The notes beneath the pieces were generated by a model. The model was not told the DNA's origin. It did not search any database and worked only from the letters and a program-made list of their open reading frames with translations. Below are positions 43,744-51,928 of a DNA stretch of 64,000 nucleotides, in pieces. The stretch is from NCBI GenBank assembly GCA_937127125.1, contig CAKZLO010000074.1, forward strand, positions 46,125 through 110,124, written 5' to 3'. The DNA comes from an uncultured Ardenticatenia bacterium. GTDB taxonomy: Bacteria > Chloroflexota > Anaerolineae > 4572-78 > NAK82. The position numbers were made by a program, and so were the translations under genes. How positions within the stretch are numbered: the stretch's first letter is position 1; every line of letters starts with the position of its first letter.

Positions 43744-44622
43744 ATGTTGGGCTCAAAATGGCCTAAAATCGCTCCTTATGTGTTCATCTCTCCCTTCTTC
43801 GTTATTTTTCTTGTGTTCGGTGCCTTCCCCATCGTCTTCTCCGGGGTGGTAAGTCTTATTGACTGGAAAGGGGTGACGATGGGAGAGTTTGTTGGACTGC
43901 GTAATTATCTCAATCTGTTCCGTGACTCCGATTTCCAGCGCGCTGTTCTCAACACTCTCTACCTCTTGGTGCTGAGTGGGCCGCTAACCATCGGCGGTGG
44001 ACTCGTGCTGGCCGTTCTGCTGAACTCGCAACTGCTACGCCTCAGAGGGATGTTCCGCACCATCTTCTACCTGCCTATGGCAGTATCGCTGGTTGTGGCG
44101 GGATTAGCTTTTTCGATGTTGTTAAACAAGCCGTTCGGTTTCGTCAACGACATTATTCTGCGACAAGGGCTGAACTTGGAGCCAATCGACTTTTTGACGA
44201 ACCCGTTGGCGGCAATTCCTACACTCACATTGTTGATCTTGTGGCGTTGCATCGGCAACGACCTGGTAATTATGCTTGCTGGTCTCCAGAGCATTTCGCC
44301 AGAGCTATATGAAGCGGCCCGCATCGATGGTGCTAGCCCCTTCCAGACATTCGTTTACGTCACCTTGCCCTTGATGGTGCCCATCATTCTCTTTGACGCC
44401 ATACTCAGCACGGTGAATACGTTCAACATGTTCGCCGAGCCGTACATTCTGTTCGGCACGGAGGGGGGCGTGGACCAGGCAGGGCTCACTACCGGTCTGC
44501 TCGTTTACCGGACCTCTTTCAAGTACTTCAAGTTCGGCTACGGCGCGGCGATGGCCTATTTGCTGGGGGTAGTGATCTTTGTGCTGTCCCTGGTGCAGCT
44601 GCGCCTCGGTCAGAGGGATTAG
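43744..44622 (+). CDS. Sugar ABC transporter permease, MalF type (pair A)
   Basis: A 292-residue permease with six expected helices. FISPFFVIFLVFGAFPIVFSG starts the first helix; the EAA loop reads YEAARIDGASPFQTFVYVTLPLM. It is the first of four permease genes in a row, and with the next forms pair A. No ATPase is encoded in the locus. Confidence 0.9.
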   Translation: MLGSKWPKIAPYVFISPFFVIFLVFGAFPIVFSGVVSLIDWKGVTMGEFVGLRNYLNLFRDSDFQRAVLNTLYLLVLSGPLTIGGGLVLAVLLNSQLLRLRGMFRTIFYLPMAVSLVVAGLAFSMLLNKPFGFVNDIILRQGLNLEPIDFLTNPLAAIPTLTLLILWRCIGNDLVIMLAGLQSISPELYEAARIDGASPFQTFVYVTLPLMVPIILFDAILSTVNTFNMFAEPYILFGTEGGVDQAGLTTGLLVYRTSFKYFKFGYGAAMAYLLGVVIFVLSLVQLRLGQRD

Positions 44623-44641
44623 GTTCAAAGAGGTAGGCGCT

Positions 44642-45472
44642 ATGCAACGTCAATTCCTCGTTAGTCGTACGTTGATCCATCTGATCGTCGGCGCAGGAGC
44701 TGCTCTGATGCTCCTGCCGTTGTATTGGATGGTCGTCTCGGCCTTCAAACCGCTTCCCGAGATCCTGACGGTGCCGGTGACCTTCATCCCGTATAACCCG
44801 ACTTTGGAGAACTTCCGCGGCCTGCTCACCGAGACGCTTTTCGCCCGGGGTATGCTCAATAGTATCATCATTGCCATGGCTAATGTCGTCTTGCAGGTTT
44901 TCTTCTGTTCCCTAGCTGGCTTTGCCTTTGCAAAGTACCGCTTTTGGGGGCGGGATGTCTTGTTTATGCTAGTCCTCGGCACAGTGATGATCCCGCAGTA
45001 CGTCACGCTGATCCCCAATTTTCTGTTGATGGGGCGGATTGGGTGGCTGGACACATGGTTGCCGCTGATCGTGCCCGGCATCGCCAATGCTTTTGGCATA
45101 TTCTGGATGAGACAATACATTGCCACTGTGCCTGATGAGTTGTTAGACGCGGCACGCATTGATGGCGCTGGGGAATTTGGAACGTACTGGCGTATCGTGA
45201 TACCTGTCATCAAACCCGCTCTGGTTACACTCGCCCTGTTCGTCTTCTCGGTTAGCTGGAACGAGTTCTTGCTCCCCTTGGTCTATTTGCGCAGCAAAGA
45301 GCTCTACACCGTTCAGTTGGTGATGGCAAACATCTTCCGTGTACAGTATAAGGTGAACTACCATTGGGCAATGGCTTCTGCCATTCTGGCTACACTGCCC
45401 ATGGCGGTTCTCTTCGCCACCCTGCAGAAGCAGTTTATTTCTGGTCTCACTTTGGGTGGTCTGAAGGGCTAA
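44642..45472 (+). CDS. Sugar ABC transporter permease, MalG type (pair A)
   Basis: A 276-residue permease. It has LMLLPLYWMVVSAFKPLPEIL at the first helix, SLAGFAFAKYRFWGRD in the middle and the EAA loop LLDAARIDGAGEFGTYWRIVIP, ending FISGLTLGGLKG. The ATG at 44642 follows AGAGGTAGG, 19 bases after the preceding stop; codons upstream overlap the previous gene. It pairs with the 43744 product. Confidence 0.9.
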   Translation: MQRQFLVSRTLIHLIVGAGAALMLLPLYWMVVSAFKPLPEILTVPVTFIPYNPTLENFRGLLTETLFARGMLNSIIIAMANVVLQVFFCSLAGFAFAKYRFWGRDVLFMLVLGTVMIPQYVTLIPNFLLMGRIGWLDTWLPLIVPGIANAFGIFWMRQYIATVPDELLDAARIDGAGEFGTYWRIVIPVIKPALVTLALFVFSVSWNEFLLPLVYLRSKELYTVQLVMANIFRVQYKVNYHWAMASAILATLPMAVLFATLQKQFISGLTLGGLKG

Positions 45473-45476
45473 TAAG

Positions 45477-46373
45477 GTGGTGTTGCAGCATACCATGCTT
45501 TCGCGTCGTGCCAGACAGTATCTGACCGCTTACGGTTTCCTCACCCCCTATCTGGCCCTGTATGTGACCTTCGTCTTACTGCCGGTGCTGTGGTCATTCT
45601 ATCTCTCGCTGTGCAAAGGGGGATTGCTGAGCGGCACCGAGTTTGTAGGTTTCCAAAACTACATCAAGGCATGGAACAATAGTCTGTTCATCCGTGCTCT
45701 ACAGAACACTGCTTACTACACATTGCTGGTAGTGCCTTTGGCTATGCTGTCCTCGCTGATTCTGGCCCTGTTGATCGACAAAATGACTCCATTTTGGCAA
45801 AATGTTGTTAAGTCAGCCCTTTTCCTGCCGATGGTGAGCTCGGTGGTTTCACTGTCCATCATTTGGAAAGCAATTTTCATCCCCGATCGCAATGGACCGC
45901 TTAATACTCTCGTGGGCGTGCTCGGGATACCGCCACAGAACTGGCTGGGAAATCCTGACTTGGTGATCCCATCGATCGTGGGGTTCGAGATCTGGCGTGG
46001 CTATGGCTTTTGGGTGATTGTGTTCCTGGCCGGACTAGGTGCTATTTCCAATGATCTCTATGAGGCGGCGCGTGTCGACGGCGCCAATGCATGGCATATC
46101 CTGACGCGCATCACGTTGCCCCTCCTGCGCCCCACGTTTCTGTTCCTTCTTGTTATGGGCTTCATATGGAACTTCCAGTTGTTCGACGCAGTCTATATGT
46201 TGACAGCCGGTGGACCGGCCAATGCCAGTGCTACCGTGGTGTGGTACGTCTACCGTAATGCGTTCCACTTTGAAAACCTGGGCTTTGCTGCTACGATGGG
46301 TGTTTTACTGTTGGTGATCATCCTGATCATGACCGTGCTTCAGCTAAAGTATATACCTTCAGAAATAGAGTGA
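45477..46373 (+). CDS. Sugar ABC transporter permease, MalF type (pair B)
   Basis: A 298-residue permease resembling the 43744 product in plan: YGFLTPYLALYVTFVLLPVLWSFYLSL at the N-terminus and EAA loop YEAARVDGANAWHILTRITLPLL. The start may be GTG 45477 or ATG 45495 (MLSRRARQYL); AAGGTGG overlaps the first choice. It begins five bases after pair A ends, so all four permeases are likely co-transcribed. Confidence 0.88.
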   Translation: MVLQHTMLSRRARQYLTAYGFLTPYLALYVTFVLLPVLWSFYLSLCKGGLLSGTEFVGFQNYIKAWNNSLFIRALQNTAYYTLLVVPLAMLSSLILALLIDKMTPFWQNVVKSALFLPMVSSVVSLSIIWKAIFIPDRNGPLNTLVGVLGIPPQNWLGNPDLVIPSIVGFEIWRGYGFWVIVFLAGLGAISNDLYEAARVDGANAWHILTRITLPLLRPTFLFLLVMGFIWNFQLFDAVYMLTAGGPANASATVVWYVYRNAFHFENLGFAATMGVLLLVIILIMTVLQLKYIPSEIE

Positions 46374-46384
46374 GGGTGTAAAGC

Positions 46385-47242
46385 GTGGCCGCAGTTTGGA
46401 GAGAGCGTACCCTACGCAGAACATACAATGTTGCCGCGCAGATTGTGATTTACGGCGTGCCTTTCCTGGCCTCGGTGGCCTCCGTGGCACCCTTCGTCTT
46501 TATGGTACTAATATCATTCCAGCACACGTTTTTCGTGTCGGGCAACCCTGCGCGCTGGATACCACGCCAGCCAACCATTGAGACCTATTTGGCAGTTTTA
46601 GAGACGCCCAACTTCCTGCGCTGGGTCTTCAACAGCCTCTTTGTTGCTTCCAGCGTCACAGCGATTGCCCTTTTGATCCAATCCATGGCCGGTTATGTCT
46701 TTGCCAAGAAAGAGTTTCCGGGTCGCGATCTGCTCTTCATCCTGATCCTATCAGGTATCATGATACCGCGCGCAGTGACCATCATCCCCACTTTCTTTAT
46801 TGTTAAGGACTTCGGTTTGCTTAACTCCTATCCTGGTCTCATCCTCCCTCCCCTGGCGGTGCCCTTTGGTGTCTTCCTGATGCGTCAATACATGCAGACG
46901 CTGCCTTCAGAGCTGCTGGATGCCTCGCGTATTGATGGGTGTTCCGAGTTTGGCACCTTCTGGCGCATCGTTCTGCCCCTCTCTAAGCCTGGGCTGGCTG
47001 TGCTGGGCATCTACACGTTTATGGAACAGTGGCGCGATTTCCTGTGGCCGTTAATCGTGGCGCAAAAAGACGCATTGAAAACCCTACCGGTAGGGCTTTC
47101 CGTGTTTCATACAGAATTTCGCACTGACTATGGCGTGCAGATGGCAGCCGTACTGCTCAGCATTGTGCCATTTCTGATAGTCTTTCTGTTCTTCCAGCGT
47201 TACTTCATCAAAGGAATGACCGTCGGCGCACTAAAGGGTTAG
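46385..47242 (+). CDS. Sugar ABC transporter permease, MalG type (pair B)
   Basis: A 285-residue permease with APFVFMVLISFQHTFFVSG, GYVFAKKEFPGRDLLFILILSG and EAA loop LLDASRIDGCSEFGTFWRIVLPL, ending FIKGMTVGALKG. GTG start at 46385, with GAGGGTG upstream, 11 bases after the previous stop. It pairs with the 45477 product. The presence of two binding proteins and two permease pairs suggests two related importers in one transcript. Confidence 0.9.
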   Translation: MAAVWRERTLRRTYNVAAQIVIYGVPFLASVASVAPFVFMVLISFQHTFFVSGNPARWIPRQPTIETYLAVLETPNFLRWVFNSLFVASSVTAIALLIQSMAGYVFAKKEFPGRDLLFILILSGIMIPRAVTIIPTFFIVKDFGLLNSYPGLILPPLAVPFGVFLMRQYMQTLPSELLDASRIDGCSEFGTFWRIVLPLSKPGLAVLGIYTFMEQWRDFLWPLIVAQKDALKTLPVGLSVFHTEFRTDYGVQMAAVLLSIVPFLIVFLFFQRYFIKGMTVGALKG

Positions 47243-47268
47243 GCCGACAATCCTCAACTTTCATCAAA

Positions 47269-47297
47269 TTGACCGTGCTGGAAGCTAATGGTACACT
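47269..47297 (+). promoter_or_regulatory. Candidate promoter before the aldolase gene
   Basis: TTGACC (47269-47274) and TACACT (47292-47297) with 17-base spacing. A palindrome, CTCCCTAGTAGGGAG (47296-47310), overlaps its downstream edge and might be an operator. Confidence 0.5.
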
Positions 47298-47415
47298 CCC
47301 TAGTAGGGAGACTTCGCGTGTGGTGAGAAGAACTGGTTGTGTGGTATGGATACCTCGCGTGGCCTTTCCCTGTTCCGTATGAGAACCTGTCATCCTTTCT
47401 GCGTGGAGGATTGAG

Positions 47416-48168
47416 TTGGAGGACACCATTCTGGACCAGCTGGTCACTATGTCACGCAACCTTGGCCGACCCGAGCTGGATTACGTGATCCTGGGGGAGG
47501 GTAACACCTCGGCGGGAGCTGATGAAACGACATTTTGGGTGAAAGCCAGCGGATTCGAGCTGCGCACCATTGGACGCGACGGCTTCGTGCGCGTATCGCG
47601 TAAAAAAGTGTTGTCCATTCTCGACGAACCGGATCTGACGGACGAACGGCTCAAGCAGCTGTTAACTGAAGCCAAGGTAGACGCCAACGGAGGGCATCCC
47701 TCGGTGGAGACCGTGCTGCATGCTATTGCGCTCAGTTTCGAGGGGATCAACTTCGTTGGACACACCCATCCTACTGCGGTGAATGCGCTCACCTGCGCAG
47801 CTGCTTTCGAGATGGCTGTTAGTGGTCGCCTCTTCCCCGACGAAATCGTGGTATGCGGGCCGGCGTCAGTGGTGGTACCTTACGTTGATCCGGGAGTGCC
47901 ACTGGCACGCGCCGTGGCAGAACGCATCAACTGTTACCTGGATGAGTACGGCGAGGTGCCACGAGTTATTCTGATGCAAAACCATGGCTTGATCGCACTG
48001 GGTAGCACTCCTCAGCAGGTGGAAAGCATCACAGCGATGGCGGTCAAAGCTGCACGCATCAGGTTAGGAACCTACGCACTGGGCGGGCCACGCTTCATGT
48101 CGCCTGAGGCGGTGAGGCGCATTCACACGCGTCCCGATGAGCTTCTGCGACGTAAGGTGATGGGATGA
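47416..48168 (+). CDS. Class II aldolase/adducin family protein
   Basis: A 250-residue protein of the fuculose/rhamnulose-phosphate aldolase fold. Visible are the phosphate-binding GEGNTSAG, VKASGFELR, the zinc pair in FVGHTHPTAVN, and LMQNHGLIALG with the third histidine. These enzymes split or decarboxylate sugar phosphates. Start is TTG 47416, with GGAGGATT upstream; the stop overlaps the next gene by four bases (ATGA). It likely cleaves the sugar handled by the importers upstream, but the precise substrate is unknown. Confidence 0.86.
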   Translation: MEDTILDQLVTMSRNLGRPELDYVILGEGNTSAGADETTFWVKASGFELRTIGRDGFVRVSRKKVLSILDEPDLTDERLKQLLTEAKVDANGGHPSVETVLHAIALSFEGINFVGHTHPTAVNALTCAAAFEMAVSGRLFPDEIVVCGPASVVVPYVDPGVPLARAVAERINCYLDEYGEVPRVILMQNHGLIALGSTPQQVESITAMAVKAARIRLGTYALGGPRFMSPEAVRRIHTRPDELLRRKVMG

Positions 48169-49547
48169 GTGAGCTCCCTATGGAAATGAGTCAACATGTT
48201 GCCACTCTGGAAACCCAGCTAAACGATTTCGATCCCCACGTCCGTGCGACAGCACTGGCTGAGCTGAAGTCTCTGGTCGAACAGGGCGGTATCTCCCGTG
48301 CATCGCCGGTGGATGTGGTGAACATGCACTGCCACACCTTCTTTTCTTTCAATGCCTATGGCTACTCGCCCAGTGGCCTGGCTTGGTTGGCTTGGCGGCG
48401 TGGTTTTCGTGTGATCGGCATTGTGGATTTCGACGTGCTAGATGGTGTAGACGAGTTTTTGGATGCGTGCGAAGAGCTGGGAGTGCGTGGCACTGCCGGT
48501 CTGGAGACACGCGTGTTTATTCCTGAGTTTGCTACGCGCGAGATCAACTCCCCGGGCGAACCAGGTATTTGCTACCATATGGGCATTGGGTTCACCTCCA
48601 GTCAAGTGCCCGCTGAAGCGGGAGATGTGTTAGCCCATATGGGGCGCTTGGTGCGGCAGCGCAACCTAGACATTATTAACCGTATCAATGCATATCTGGC
48701 ACCAGTTACGATTGACTACGAGCGTGATGTGCTACCGCTGACCCCGGCTGGCAACCCCACCGAGCGCCATATTGTGGTAGCCTATGTGCGCGCGGCGGAA
48801 CGCAAGGCGTCCGATCCGGCTGTGTTTTGGAGCGAGCGTTTGCACATGCCGGATGAACAGATACGTGAGATGATGGGTGATCCGGCACGCTTTCAGAATA
48901 CTATCCGCGCTAAGCTTATGAAACAAGGCGGTGTCGGCTATGTGCTCCCTACCCACGACGCATTTCCCACTGTGCCCGAGGTACATAAGCTTATCCTGGC
49001 ATGCAATGCATTACCATGCGCGGCATGGCTGGATGGGCTCTCCGCCGGAGAACAGGCCATTGTCGAGCTGTTGCATCTGCTGATGGAACAGGGCGTCGTG
49101 GCGCTCAATATCATCCCGGATCGCAACTGGAATATCAGCGACCCGGATCTGCGCCGCGTCAAGGTTCAAAAGCTGTGGGAGATCGTCCGACTTGCAGAGG
49201 AGCTGGCATTACCGCTCAATGTTGGCACAGAGATGAACGCATTCGGGCAAAAGCTGGTGGATGATTTTGACGTGCCAGAGATGCAACCGTTGCATCGGGC
49301 CTTCCTGGATGGTGCTCATTTTGTATGGGGGCATACAATGCTCCAACGCGCTCTCGGCCTCGGCTATCACAGCGACTGGGCACGCACTCATCTACCTGAC
49401 CGGCGCGCACGAAATGAGTTTTACACGCGTGTTGGTTATGTCACGACACCGGGTAAAGCAGGGCTGGAACAGCTGCGTCGCATCGGGACGAAACCGCCAG
49501 GCCATCTGCTCGCTGAACTCGAGAGGAAGGGAGTGGCAGACGGATAA
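48165..49547 (+). CDS. PHP domain-containing protein
   Basis: A 460-residue protein with a polymerase-histidinol-phosphatase fold. The metal motif HCH is at 55-57 (VVNMHCHTFFSF), followed by GIVDFDVLDGVDEF, GLETRVF, LPTHDAFP and VWGHTML as later metal-ligand regions. It is much longer than stand-alone PHP phosphatases (about 270 residues), with an N-terminal helical extension and large insertions. Coupling to the aldolase gene suggests a phosphatase or hydrolase step in the same sugar pathway. The exact reaction is not recognised. Confidence 0.8.
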   Translation: MSELPMEMSQHVATLETQLNDFDPHVRATALAELKSLVEQGGISRASPVDVVNMHCHTFFSFNAYGYSPSGLAWLAWRRGFRVIGIVDFDVLDGVDEFLDACEELGVRGTAGLETRVFIPEFATREINSPGEPGICYHMGIGFTSSQVPAEAGDVLAHMGRLVRQRNLDIINRINAYLAPVTIDYERDVLPLTPAGNPTERHIVVAYVRAAERKASDPAVFWSERLHMPDEQIREMMGDPARFQNTIRAKLMKQGGVGYVLPTHDAFPTVPEVHKLILACNALPCAAWLDGLSAGEQAIVELLHLLMEQGVVALNIIPDRNWNISDPDLRRVKVQKLWEIVRLAEELALPLNVGTEMNAFGQKLVDDFDVPEMQPLHRAFLDGAHFVWGHTMLQRALGLGYHSDWARTHLPDRRARNEFYTRVGYVTTPGKAGLEQLRRIGTKPPGHLLAELERKGVADG

Positions 49548-49613
49548 TCTCGTTTCCTTGAATCGAATGCAGTTTCTATGCAAAGTGTACTGTGTGGTGG
49601 AAAGGAAATTCTG

Positions 49614-51335
49614 ATGGTAGATAAGCTAACAGCATATCGTCTCGCGAATACCCCTTTGCCTAAGGTCAATCGTCTGTGGCCGCTATATGGTGCCGGGTTG
49701 GAGAACCTTGGCCTCGACAACAAGCCAATCGAGGTGTCAATGCCGACATATGGCCCGGATGAACTGTTGGTGCGCCATGATGCTTGTGGGCTTTGCTTCT
49801 CAGACATCAAAGTGATTAAGCTAGGTGAGAACCATCCGCGCATCTTCCGCGACATCAGCAAAGAGCCTATCGTCCTAGGGCACGAGGTGTGCATGACCGT
49901 TGTCGGTGTCGGCGAGAACCTACGTGATCAGTACAAAGTGGGTGATCGGTTCATCATTCAAGCAGACATCAAGGTGGGTGGTGTGGGCTACGCATACGGT
50001 TACATGATACAGGGCGGATTGTCACAGTATAATGTGATTGATCAGCGCATCCTGAATGGAGACGATGGAAACTACCTGATACCGGTGCGGCCGACGACGG
50101 GCTATGTAGAAAGCGCTCTGGTTGAGCCCTGGGCATGTGTGATTGCAGCATACCGCTTGCGCTATCGTACTAGTCTTAAGCCGGGTGGCACGCTCTGGGT
50201 CATTGGCCCGTCCTCGGCTGTCTCAGAGGAGCTTCCTTACACGATTAGCGCTGGATTTGACGAGGAAGCGCACCCAGCACGTTTGATACTGACGCGTGTG
50301 CCACCGCGCTTCGCCGCTTGGCTCAAAGAACGTGCTGCGCAACTGGGTATCACAGTGGCAGAGACAACAGACTTGAGTGCACCACCCTTCCACCCAGTTG
50401 ATGACCTGGTTTTGTTGCATCCAACCGCAGAGGAGATCGAGACAGTCAGTCCCTATCTAGCTGATTTTGGTGTAGCTGCTCTGGTCGGCGAGCTTGGCTT
50501 GACGCGCCCAGTCAGCATCGATGTGGGGCGCATACACTACAATCGCTGGGTCTATGTAGCGAGTAAATCGCCAGATGTGGCACGCGCATACAGCGATGTG
50601 CCGGTGCGCTCAGCATTGCGCAAAGGTGGACGAGTGTGGTTTGTGGGTGCGGGTGGACCAATGGGGCGCATGCATGTCCAGCGCGCTGTCCAGCTTGCCG
50701 ATGGTCCTAGCACAATTGTCTGTTCGGATGTTAGCGATCTGCGCCTCCGTGATCTGTGCGATTCATATGGCGCAGAGGCAGAAGCAAAGGGTATTCGCTG
50801 GATATGTGTCAATCCAATGAACAAAGAGGCCTACGAGTCCACGATGGCAGAATTCCTACGCGAGGGCTTTGACGATATCATTGTGCTAGTGCCTGTGCCT
50901 TCGGTAATTGCTGATGCAGCGCACTATTTGGCGCCGCGTGGAGTGATGAACATCTTTGCTGGTGTGCAGCGCGGTACGATGGCTGACTTGGATCTGGTCG
51001 AACTCTTTGCGCGCGATGCACGCGTGATTGGTCACTCCGCCTCCGACATTGAGGATATGCAAGTCATGTTGATGCAAGTGGAAGCGGGAGAGCTCGATAC
51101 CAACCGTTCGCTAGCGGCCGTTGGTTCGCTGGAAGCAGCCAGAGATGGCATGCAGGCAGTGATAGACGCTCTGTTTCCAGGGAAGATTGTGATTTTCCCC
51201 AACATCAAGCCCTTGCCGCTCACCCCCTTGCCCGAGTTGAAGGAGAAAATGCCCAGCGTATATGCTCGGCTGAAAGATGGACGTGAGTGGACGCGCGAGG
51301 CTGAAGAGGAGTTTCTGCGCCTGATGCTGCCATAG
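49614..51335 (+). CDS. Zinc-type dehydrogenase with two Rossmann-like segments
   Basis: A 573-residue protein related to medium-chain zinc dehydrogenases. The N-terminal GroES-like part has CGLCFSD (Cys58, Cys61) and LGHEV. It then carries two successive nucleotide-domain-like segments: the first (about 190-330) begins GGTLWVIGPSSAVSEELP without the glycine motif, and the second begins GGRVWFVGAGGPMG with Gly345-Gly351. Usual members are 340-410 residues, so about 170 residues are extra. The ATG at 49614 has AAAGGA upstream. Linked to aldolase and PHP genes, it probably oxidises a sugar phosphate or polyol. Confidence 0.78.
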   Translation: MVDKLTAYRLANTPLPKVNRLWPLYGAGLENLGLDNKPIEVSMPTYGPDELLVRHDACGLCFSDIKVIKLGENHPRIFRDISKEPIVLGHEVCMTVVGVGENLRDQYKVGDRFIIQADIKVGGVGYAYGYMIQGGLSQYNVIDQRILNGDDGNYLIPVRPTTGYVESALVEPWACVIAAYRLRYRTSLKPGGTLWVIGPSSAVSEELPYTISAGFDEEAHPARLILTRVPPRFAAWLKERAAQLGITVAETTDLSAPPFHPVDDLVLLHPTAEEIETVSPYLADFGVAALVGELGLTRPVSIDVGRIHYNRWVYVASKSPDVARAYSDVPVRSALRKGGRVWFVGAGGPMGRMHVQRAVQLADGPSTIVCSDVSDLRLRDLCDSYGAEAEAKGIRWICVNPMNKEAYESTMAEFLREGFDDIIVLVPVPSVIADAAHYLAPRGVMNIFAGVQRGTMADLDLVELFARDARVIGHSASDIEDMQVMLMQVEAGELDTNRSLAAVGSLEAARDGMQAVIDALFPGKIVIFPNIKPLPLTPLPELKEKMPSVYARLKDGREWTREAEEEFLRLMLP

Positions 51336-51436
51336 GGGTATAACAATTGACTGCAGAAGAAAATAGCACTTATTAGCCAGATGAATGTTTGTTTTTTGTT
51401 ATGTCAAGTTCACATCTAACACACGACGGGAGAACT

Positions 51437-51793
51437 ATGCTCGACCCGGATAAAGTAGCACAATTCGCGAGGCGCATGGCGTCAGCGGAAAGCGAGGCTA
51501 TTCGGCAAGCTATTTATCAGGAGTTTCTAGCCTACGCGGCTGACTTCCTCGACCTGTTCAGTCACCACTATCATGATTTTATGCCGCGCGAGGACGGGAA
51601 CATCCAGTGTACAATGGATGGCTATATTCGGCCACGCGAGCGTGTTGCCTATATTGTGGAGACCCACAGTGGCTTCCTGCGGCCAGTGCATGGGGATGCT
51701 CAACGTGGTACACGCTACCATAGCTATGAACATAGAAGAAAACAGCGGGAATCTGATTCAATGACCGAGGTTTATGACACGAATGACAGCTAA
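51437..51793 (+). CDS. Hypothetical protein
   Basis: A 118-residue soluble protein with no recognised family. It has a helical N-terminal half (VAQFARRMASAESEAIRQAIYQEF), a His-rich patch (SHHYHDFMPRE) and a charged C-terminus. The ATG at 51437 follows GGGAG; ATG 51401 (MSSSHLTHDG) is an alternative. It lies about 100 bases after the dehydrogenase gene and may be the last gene of that locus. Confidence 0.5.
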   Translation: MLDPDKVAQFARRMASAESEAIRQAIYQEFLAYAADFLDLFSHHYHDFMPREDGNIQCTMDGYIRPRERVAYIVETHSGFLRPVHGDAQRGTRYHSYEHRRKQRESDSMTEVYDTNDS

Positions 51794-51928
51794 CGAGTTG
51801 TTGAGATCCCTTGATACAGAGGACACGGGACGACCTGTATCACTTTCCATTGAGCAGCAAAGACAAGAATCCAATAGGGTCATGTTTGCGATCCACCACC
51901 ACACGGAGATCGTCGTTGGAGAAACATT

